Both the position numbers and the translations under genes were made by a program. Below, piece by piece: positions 54,587 to 62,400 of a stretch of DNA of 64,000 nucleotides; within the stretch, counting starts at the first letter, position 1; each line of letters opens with the position of its first letter. The notes under the pieces are model-generated. The model was not told the origin of the DNA. It made no database searches and was given only the letters and a program-made list of their open reading frames with translations. This DNA is from UBA6926 sp045562535 (GTDB taxonomy: Bacteria > Chloroflexota > Dehalococcoidia > UBA6926), in contig JBJKVP010000004.1 in NCBI GenBank assembly GCA_045562535.1, forward strand, positions 1-64,000, read 5' to 3'.

Positions 54587-55318
54587 TTACTTCACTGTTT
54601 TTGCAGGAATATCTGCCAATATCGGAGACAAGTTATTCAAAGGCATTACATCCGCATATTTTTGAGAAATATCGAAAAGATTAATTGCATGTGAAGCTTC
54701 TCCTCTATCCCAAACACAATCCTCAGGAACAACACATCTGAAACCGTAGCTCATCCCATCCACGACCGTTCCTCTAACACAACCGCTTGTTGTGCAACCA
54801 ACCACTATCAAAGTATCAGCACCTGCATTCACAAGTTGCGTCACTAAATTGGTACCAAAAAATATTGACGGAAATCTCTTGTAGATTATCACATCACCTT
54901 CTTTGGGCTTTAATGGTTCTACTATTTGCGCTCCGCGACTTCCAGGAAGATTATATTCTGCCCCTAAAGAAGGTATCTTATCGGTATATCGAGCCCCTTC
55001 TTGTAACCCGGTACGTTCCCCTTGGGCATACATTACTGACCAATTTTTTTCACGGAAAATGTCAACTAATTTTTCTATACGACCTACCGCATCCCAAGCT
55101 GCTTTTCCAACCGCTGTTGGATATTCTTTCATAGCCTCTTCAATCGGAACCGGAAGTTCTCCAGTAGTTCTGTATTGTGCATCAATAATCAGTAACGCTG
55201 GTCTCTCTCCTAAGCCAACCGAGCCTCCAAAACCACTTTGCTTATAAACCTCGCGGTCTCTGTCAGTAATAAAGTTATCCCAAGGCCTAGAGGCGGGATT
55301 CCCATCATTTTGAACCAT
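54587..55318 (-). CDS. Isochorismatase-like amidohydrolase (N-carbamoylsarcosine amidase-like)
   Basis: A 243-residue cysteine hydrolase with Asp in ALLIIDAQYR, Lys in IIYKRFPSIFFGT and Cys in VVGCTTSGCVRGTVVDGMSYGF. The motif GCTTSGCVR is like that of N-carbamoylsarcosine amidohydrolase, which makes sarcosine from N-carbamoylsarcosine. The chemistry would follow from a hydantoinase product two genes downstream. The match is from memory of the motif, so the substrate is a proposal. ATG with AGGAG upstream. It lies 24 bp after the NuoF-like gene. Confidence 0.8.
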   Translation of the reverse strand: MVQNDGNPASRPWDNFITDRDREVYKQSGFGGSVGLGERPALLIIDAQYRTTGELPVPIEEAMKEYPTAVGKAAWDAVGRIEKLVDIFREKNWSVMYAQGERTGLQEGARYTDKIPSLGAEYNLPGSRGAQIVEPLKPKEGDVIIYKRFPSIFFGTNLVTQLVNAGADTLIVVGCTTSGCVRGTVVDGMSYGFRCVVPEDCVWDRGEASHAINLFDISQKYADVMPLNNLSPILADIPAKTVK

Positions 55319-55342
55319 TAAATTATCTCCTATATTTCATTA

Positions 55343-57022
55343 CTAACTAAGTTTAGTGCATACCTTAGCAGCGCATTTTTTTTCGTTAATATGTTCATTA
55401 AATTCCTCACTAAAATATTTTACGGCATTCTTTAAAACACCGGGGGCCAGTTGCCCCAACCCACACAGCGATCCGGCAACCATAGATTCTCCTATATGAT
55501 TAAGTTTAGCTAGGTCGCTTTGGGTACCAAATCCTTCGACCATATTTTTTAAAATTTGAACGATGTGAGTAGTTCCTTTTCTACAAGGAAAACATTTACC
55601 GCAGGATTCATCTTCATTGAATTCAGCTATGTTCTTAACAAGATCTACGATACACGATGAATTCGATACAACCATTATCCCACCAGATCCCAAAGGCGAA
55701 CCTTTTTGAGTCATCTCTTGAAATTCTGTTGGCATATCGATTTCTTGGGAAGACATTATACCTCCCAAAGGACCACCACATTGAAGAGCTTTTATACCCG
55801 TACTATCACTTGGCCCACCACCGATATCGTTAATGACAGTTGCTAAATTTAGGCCAACCGGTATCTCTGCAACTCCTCTTCTATTTATGTGGCCTGAAAG
55901 AGAAAGTAACGCGGTACCTGAAGCACTTTGTGTACCAATGTTCTTGAATCGTTCATATCCAAATTTTATTACAGTAGGAACATAGGAAATAGTCTTCACA
56001 TTATTTATATTCGTTGGTCGCCCAAATATTCCATAACCAGCAGGAAAAGGAGGCCGAGGTCTGGGTGCACCGCGCTTACCTTCTACAGATTCCATCAAGG
56101 CAGTTTCTTCTCCACAAATATATGCGTGCCCTGTAGCTTCGATTTCAATCTCGTGAGAAAATTCAGAGCCAAGTATATTATCACCGGCAAGGCTATGCTT
56201 TTTCAAACTATTGACTGCTTCCGTTAACCGCTGAACAGCTAACTGATATTCAGCTCTAACGTGAATAAACGATTTGGTACAACCCATCGCATAAGAAGCA
56301 ATAAGAATACCCTCAAGTAACTTATACGGATCACTTTCGATAATAGATACATCTGTGAATGCCCCAGGGTCTCCTTCTTCTGCGTTAATAGCTAAATATT
56401 TATCACCCTCAGGCGCATTTTGCATAAAACTCCATTTAACTCCAGTTGGGAAAAGGGCTCCTCCTCGCCCTCTAAGATCAGACTTCTTTACTTCTTCGAC
56501 AACATCTTCAGGAGTCATCGAAGTCAACGCCTTATTAAAGGCTTCCATACCTCCATTTGCAATGTAATGATGCAAATCTTGAGGTATAGTGTTGCCGTAA
56601 TTTTCCATTATTATGCGCTTTTGATGAATCATCCAAGGTTGGTTTTTTAATGGTGAAATACCTTGATAATCTTCATCACCTGAAACACCTAAAGATAAAT
56701 CTTCTCTGAAATTCGATTGGACCAAAACATCGTCTAGAAAATCTGGGACCAAATCATCGCTAATATTCCCATAAGTGATCTGGGGTTTCCCAGGTAAAGA
56801 TATGTGGACTACGGGATCAGCCCAAGAAAATCCAATGTCTCCTACTTCCTCAACCACCGTACCTTGATATTTCTGGTTAACTTCATCACGAATTCTCTGT
56901 AAGGTACGGGATGCTCCTACAGCATTAGACGATGCTGAAACACCAACCATTATTCTGGGATGCTCCGAATTAATACGAGCACTCCAGTTTGCATCCGCTT
57001 CAGACTTCAGTTTTTCATACAT
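55343..57022 (-). CDS. NuoF-like NADH-binding flavoprotein subunit
   Basis: A 559-residue protein. Residues ~1-130 are a degenerate thioredoxin-like domain lacking its Fe-S Cys set. Then comes the NuoF core: DLRGRGGALFPTGVKW (FMN/NADH), AINAEEGDPGAFTDVSIIESDP, YICGEETALMESVEGKRG, and the 4Fe-4S motif ESCGKCFPCRKGT with a later Cys in GSLCGLGQ. It accepts electrons from NADH or passes them to NAD. This is the domain plan of HydB/HndC/HoxF-type diaphorases more than of complex I NuoF. NuoE is directly upstream (22 bp). Confidence 0.88.
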   Translation of the reverse strand: MYEKLKSEADANWSARINSEHPRIMVGVSASSNAVGASRTLQRIRDEVNQKYQGTVVEEVGDIGFSWADPVVHISLPGKPQITYGNISDDLVPDFLDDVLVQSNFREDLSLGVSGDEDYQGISPLKNQPWMIHQKRIIMENYGNTIPQDLHHYIANGGMEAFNKALTSMTPEDVVEEVKKSDLRGRGGALFPTGVKWSFMQNAPEGDKYLAINAEEGDPGAFTDVSIIESDPYKLLEGILIASYAMGCTKSFIHVRAEYQLAVQRLTEAVNSLKKHSLAGDNILGSEFSHEIEIEATGHAYICGEETALMESVEGKRGAPRPRPPFPAGYGIFGRPTNINNVKTISYVPTVIKFGYERFKNIGTQSASGTALLSLSGHINRRGVAEIPVGLNLATVINDIGGGPSDSTGIKALQCGGPLGGIMSSQEIDMPTEFQEMTQKGSPLGSGGIMVVSNSSCIVDLVKNIAEFNEDESCGKCFPCRKGTTHIVQILKNMVEGFGTQSDLAKLNHIGESMVAGSLCGLGQLAPGVLKNAVKYFSEEFNEHINEKKCAAKVCTKLS

Positions 57023-57044
57023 TAGTTTATTGAAACCCTTTCAT

Positions 57045-57500
57045 TCAAGACTTCAGTGTTTCTATCAATAATTCTAGATTATCCTTTGTCATACGGCCAT
57101 GCCATTCAGAATTTACTGCGATCACGGGAGCCTGAGAACACAGCCTAGGACAAGATGATCTTCTAATCTCAAAATCAGAAGGAATTCCACCTTCTAGTAA
57201 TTTTTCTTCTAGAATTTTTAAGTTATTTTCAGCGCCATCAAGATGGCACGGGCCATCTAAACATACATCGATGAAATTATCTGCTTTTTTGCCAACTTTA
57301 AAATCAGAGTAGAACGTAAGAACGCCCCAAATTTCTGGCTTTGAGTAATTAAGTACCTCTCCAGCATCTTCCACCACAGACTCTGGTATGTACCCAAGAC
57401 TATACTGAATATCCAACAAAGCCATTAATAAGGCACCATCTTTACCACTATATTTCTGTAAAATATCTTTTGAAGCGTTACGCTCTTCTTCTTCCGTCAT
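57045..57500 (-). CDS. NuoE-like [2Fe-2S] subunit
   Basis: A 151-residue thioredoxin-like ferredoxin subunit with the four ligands in CLDGPC and CPRLC. LLDIQYSLGYIPESVVE and EIWGVLTFYSDF match NuoE. It accompanies NuoF in NADH dehydrogenases, hydrogenases and formate dehydrogenases. The ATG lies 22 bp before the NuoF-like gene's start in transcription order. A usual bacterial complex I neighbourhood (nuoA-D, nuoH-N) is absent, so this is a standalone soluble module. Confidence 0.9.
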   Translation of the reverse strand: MTEEEERNASKDILQKYSGKDGALLMALLDIQYSLGYIPESVVEDAGEVLNYSKPEIWGVLTFYSDFKVGKKADNFIDVCLDGPCHLDGAENNLKILEEKLLEGGIPSDFEIRRSSCPRLCSQAPVIAVNSEWHGRMTKDNLELLIETLKS

Positions 57501-57546
57501 ATCAATCCTTAATAAAATAAGCCTTATTCAACATTCCAAAATCAAA

Positions 57547-57753
57547 TTAGGAACCCGAAATATTCGATTCAAAATTAATCGACCTATGAGTTCCGTCACA
57601 ATACGGCTTGTTCTCGGATTTTCCACATCTGCAAAGAAAAATCTTTCTCTTACCATCATCAGACCAAGATTTACCCTGAGTATCCACTATCTCTGCAGGC
57701 ATCTCAATTACATAAGGTCCGTTGTCTCTTATCGTTATTTTTCCATCTGACAT
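57547..57753 (-). CDS. CDGSH-type iron-sulfur protein
   Basis: A 68-residue protein with one CDGSH motif: FLCRCGKSENKPYCDGTHRSI supplies three Cys and one His for a redox-active [2Fe-2S] cluster. The N-terminal half (ITIRDNGPYVIEMP) is the usual beta lead. ATG 57753 has GGAG seven bases upstream. It is located between a NuoE-like and an MFS gene and may exchange electrons or clusters with the NuoEFG-like module, which is inference. Confidence 0.92.
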   Translation of the reverse strand: MSDGKITIRDNGPYVIEMPAEIVDTQGKSWSDDGKRKIFLCRCGKSENKPYCDGTHRSINFESNISGS

Positions 57754-57839
57754 CTGTTTTCTCCACTTCAATCAAGTTTTTATCACACTTGAGATTTTAT
57801 CATCAATAGGCTTCAAATTGTCATTCCACAATAATAATA

Positions 57840-59075
57840 TTACTGTTTGGCATCTCTTGGATCTCGACCATACTTAGTTACCAGAAAAAAAGCGAACAAA
57901 ATAAACGATAACAATACCAAAACAGAAACTGGTCGACCCAATCCTAAGGTGTGTGACGTTAATCCCCACATAAATGGCCCCACTACACTAGCAAACCTGC
58001 CAATCATACTATACAAACCGAAAAAACCTCCTAGTAACTCTGGGGGCGCTAAAATAATCAAATATGGCCGGTCTGCGGACCACGTCGCCCCCATGGCGAC
58101 GCCGCCAAGATTTATTGCAATCCAAAAATACAGAATTGGTAAATCAAAAACGGGAATCGAATATATAAGAATAAATACAACAACCCATATTGATAAACAA
58201 ATCTTTAATATCATCCGGGGGCCAAACCGATCCACCATATATCCCCAAAATAGAGCACTTACCATAGATGCTCCAATTGCCATCAATAAGGCCCATTGAA
58301 CCTCATATTGAGTCAATCCAATATCATTAGTAACGTAGACACCGGTAAATAGGCTAAGCGTGTTAATTGCGTCGACATAAAATAACCTTGCAATAAGAAA
58401 AGCTCTTAATTCACGGATTTTACTCGCTTTTTTGATAGTAATCAGCGTCTGCCTCAAAGCGTCACGAACAATATCAAAAGAAACTTTGATTTTGTTCGGA
58501 TCAGCGTCTCTAACAAAAATAAAACACGGGATAGCAAAAAGGAAATATAATACGGCGGTAAGTCTAAAAATACCTTCATAACCCACATCATCAAGAAAAA
58601 ACACACCTAGGCCTATACCTACAAAAGAACCTAAATATCCAATCCCAATACCAATACCTCCGACCTTACCTACGTTACCCTCACCTGCAATACTGGGCAA
58701 AAGAGCATCATAAAAAATTAGACTTGATTGGAATAAAATATTCGCGATTCCAAAAATGATCAATGAAATGATGACTTCATCGTTGCCCAAAAATAAAGTC
58801 ATAAAACCGCACGAAGCTGTAGTGAATATTAAAAATGGCATACGCCGGTTTAGTTTGTCGGACAAAGAACCCAATATGGGAGCAATCAGAAATACTACAA
58901 ACATCGAAATGGAATGCACGTTACCGTACATAGCATCATCAGCACCTTTTTCATTAATTGCCCAAAGAGCAAAATAGAGAGAAATGATATTGATAGCATA
59001 AAGCGTGTTAGCTAAGTCATAAACAGACCAAGCGAGTATCTTAACTTTATCCGTTTTCGATCTATTTACTAACAC
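57840..59075 (-). CDS. UMF1-family MFS transporter
   Basis: A 411-residue permease with 12 hydrophobic segments. The start KVKILAWSVYDLANTLYAINIISLYFALW and GSLSDKLNRRMPFLIF after helix 2 are typical of the UMF1 (Atg22-like) branch. Near the C-terminus are GATWSADRPYLIILAPPELLGGFFGLYSMIGRF and FMWGLT. Substrates of this branch are mostly unknown; amino acid or drug efflux has been suggested for relatives. It probably begins the minus-strand run, with ~50 bp separating it from the small membrane gene. Confidence 0.85.
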   Translation of the reverse strand: MLVNRSKTDKVKILAWSVYDLANTLYAINIISLYFALWAINEKGADDAMYGNVHSISMFVVFLIAPILGSLSDKLNRRMPFLIFTTASCGFMTLFLGNDEVIISLIIFGIANILFQSSLIFYDALLPSIAGEGNVGKVGGIGIGIGYLGSFVGIGLGVFFLDDVGYEGIFRLTAVLYFLFAIPCFIFVRDADPNKIKVSFDIVRDALRQTLITIKKASKIRELRAFLIARLFYVDAINTLSLFTGVYVTNDIGLTQYEVQWALLMAIGASMVSALFWGYMVDRFGPRMILKICLSIWVVVFILIYSIPVFDLPILYFWIAINLGGVAMGATWSADRPYLIILAPPELLGGFFGLYSMIGRFASVVGPFMWGLTSHTLGLGRPVSVLVLLSFILFAFFLVTKYGRDPRDAKQ

Positions 59076-59123
59076 TAATCACATCCTAGAATAGACCATA
59101 CATTATTCTCGTATATCGTTAGA

Positions 59124-59306
59124 TTATAAGAGTAAACGTGCCAAAATAACTAATAGAAGGAATAATATATTTGTTAACACAAAAAATAATTTTGACGTTA
59201 TAGGAACACTTGCATCAGCTTTAGTTGAAAAACCTACGCGGAAAATAAATAGATTTAGCAAGAAAAAGAACAGGATTCCCAAAATGAAACCTAGCAAACC
59301 ATCCAT
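59124..59306 (-). CDS. Small two-helix membrane protein, unknown function
   Basis: A 60-residue hydrophobic protein: helix 1 (LGFILGILFFFLLNLFIF), a short polar loop (RVGFSTKADASVPITSK) and helix 2 (LFFVLTNILFLLLVILARLLL). GGGAG lies six bases before the ATG. No family is recognised. It sits between the giant repeat protein and the UMF1 gene on the same strand, so co-expression with either is possible. Confidence 0.6.
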   Translation of the reverse strand: MDGLLGFILGILFFFLLNLFIFRVGFSTKADASVPITSKLFFVLTNILFLLLVILARLLL

Positions 59307-59420
59307 TTATTGCTCCCATCGAACCTAAATGGCAAATATAACATTATATTGAAATCTATACAGTCCCTATTAGGCTCACCAAGATATTTCTATCTGTGCC
59401 TATGGTAACGTATTCAATTA

Positions 59421-62400
59421 TTATATTTTCAATCTACTCAAAGCTGCTAAAGCTTGAGGAGAAAGCGTATTATCCAGTAAGGTCTGCGCGGCAGTTTCTA
59501 GATCTTTAGCTTTAGATTCAAAGTCTGGTTTCTCTACAATCTTCTCTGGATCTGGCCATTCAACCTCTGATGTTGTTGATTCAGTTGTATCGCTACCTTC
59601 AGCAGGCTTCAATTTAAGGAAACTAGCTCCCGTAGATTTCAAGATCTCAGACTTTTTCTCAGAATCAAGTTGGCCTATCTGATCGCCTTTCATAACATCC
59701 ATCATGTTACCAAGTTTGGCCGTGCCCACCTCTTGAATTGTAGTTACATCAACTCCTTTGACCATGACTTCCACTCGATCTGACCCAAGCGTACCCATAC
59801 CTTCACTTGGAAGTTCTTTAGTGATTGCCTCTAATGCCCCTTTTCCTACACCCTGCAAATCGGTTGGATTCATCGTGACTGCCATATCTTTAACTCTAGT
59901 TGAGCCAAGTTCACTATATTGTTCAGAGCCCATTGTTTTCGCCATATCAGCTACTTTGGAACCACCTAGGTCTGTAAATTCTTTCAATTCCATATTTTTA
60001 GTCATATCAGCGACTTTAGCACCACCTAAATTCTGCAAGTTAGCGGCATCCATAGTTTTGGTCATATCAACGAGTTTCGCACCACCAAGATTTTGGAAGT
60101 TGGACGCGTCCATGGTTTTCGTCATATCAACGAGTTTAGATCCACCGAGATCTTGGAATTGAGCAGCTCCCATATTCTTCGTCAAATCAGAAAGTTTTGC
60201 TCCTCCGAGATTCTGGAAGTTTGTTGCATCCATCGTCTTCGTCATGTCGAGAAGTTTCGCTCCACCAAGATTCTCAAAGTTCGAAGCATCCATCGTCTTT
60301 GTCATATCAACAAGCTTCGCTCCACCAAGGTCTTGGAATTGCGCAGCTCCCATATTCTTCGTCAAATCAGAAAGTTTTGCTCCTCCGAGATTCTGGAAGT
60401 TTGTTGCATCCATCGTCTTCGTCATGTCGAGAAGTTTCGCTCCACCGAGATTCTGGAAGTTCGAAGCATCCATTGTCTTTGTCATGTCGACTAGTTTCGC
60501 TCCACCGAGATCTTGGAATTGAGCAGCTCCCATGTTCTTCGTCATATCGGAAAGTTTTGCTCCACCAAGATTTACAAAGTTCGTCGCATCCATCGTCTTT
60601 GTCATATCGAGCAGTTTCGCTCCACCGAGATCTTGGAATTGCGCAGCTCCCATGTTCTTCGTCAAATCAGAAAGTTTTGCTCCTCCGAGATTCTGGAAGT
60701 TTGTTGCATCCATCGTCTTCGTCATGTCGAGAAGTTTCGCTCCACCGAGATTCTCAAAGTTCGAAGCATCCATTGTCTTTGTCATATCAACAAGCTTCGC
60801 TCCACCGAGATCCGCAAATTGGGCTGCTCCCATATTCTTTGTCATATCGGAAAGTTTTGCTCCACCAAGGTTCACAAAGTTCGCTGCATCCATTGTCTTT
60901 GTCATGTCGAGCAGTTTCGCTCCACCAAGATCTTGGAACTGAGCAGCTCCCATGTTCTTCGTCAAGTCAGAAAGTTTTGCTCCACCAAGATTCTGGAAGT
61001 TCGAAGCATCCATTGTCTTTGTCATGTCGAGCAGTTTCGCTCCACCGAGATTCTGGAAGTTCGAAGCATCCATTGTCTTTGTCATATCAACGAGTTTCGC
61101 TCCGCCGAGATCCAGGAATTGAGCAGCTCCCATATTCATTGTCATATCGGCGAGTTTCGATCCACCAAGATTCGCGTATTCGGCTGGGCCCATATTTTTG
61201 TGCATCTCAGCCAGTTTCGCTCCACCGAGATTCTGGAAGTTCGAAGCATCCATTGTCTTTGTCATATCAACAAGCTTCGCTCCACCGAGATCTGCAAATT
61301 GAGCAGCTCCCATATTCCTTGTCATGTCGGCAAGCTTCGCCCCGCCAAGATTTACAAAGTTCGCTGCATCCATTGTCTTCGTCATATCAACGAGTTTTGC
61401 AGCTCCAAGATCTGCAAACTGGGCAAAGCCCATGTTCTTCGTCATGTCGGCAAGTTTTGCTCCACCGAGAGTCTCAAATTGAGCAGCTCCCATGTTCTTC
61501 GTCATGTCAGCAAGCTTCGCTCCACCAAGATTCTCGAATTGGGCTGCTCCCATGTTTTTCGTCATATCAGCGAGTTTTGCTCCGCCAAGAGACTCAAATT
61601 GGGCAGCGCCCATACTCTTCGTCATATCAGCAAGTTTCGCTCCACCGAGATTCTGGAAGTTCGTTGCATCCATCGTCCTAGTCATATCCGCTAGTCTTGC
61701 GGCACCCAAAGATTCGAAATTAGTAGCGTCCATTGTCTTGGTCATATCAACGAGTTTCGCTCCGCCAAGATCTTGGAATTGCGCTAGGGCCATTGTTTTA
61801 GTCATGTCGGCAACTTTAGATCCGCCTAGATCGTTAAATTGAGTAAAAGCCATATTCTTGCTCATGTCAGCAAGCTTCGCTCCACCGAGATTCGCGTATT
61901 GGGCTGCGCCCATACTTTTGTGCATCTCAGCGAGTTTCGCTCCACCGAGATCCGCAAATTGAGCAGCTCCCATGTTCTTTGTCATATCGGCAAGCTTCGC
62001 TCCACCGAGATTCTCGAATTGGGCAGCTCCCATATTTTTGGTCATATCAGCAAGCTTCGCTCCACCGAGATTCTCGAATTGGGCAGCTCCCATATTCCTC
62101 GTCATATCTGCAAGCTTCGCTCCACCGAGATCCGCAAATTGAGCAGCTCCCATGTTCTTTGTCATATCTGCAAGCTTCGCTCCACCGAGATTCTCGAATT
62201 GGGCTGCGCCCATATTCCTCGTCATATCTGCAAGCTTCGCTCCACCGAGACTCTGGAATTGGGCAGCTCCCATGTTCTTTGTCATATCGGCAAGCTTCGC
62301 TCCACCAAGAGACTCGAACTGCGCAGCTCCCATATTTTTGGTCATGTCAGCAAGCTTCGCTCCACCGAGATTTTCGAATTGGGCTGCGCCCATATTCCTC

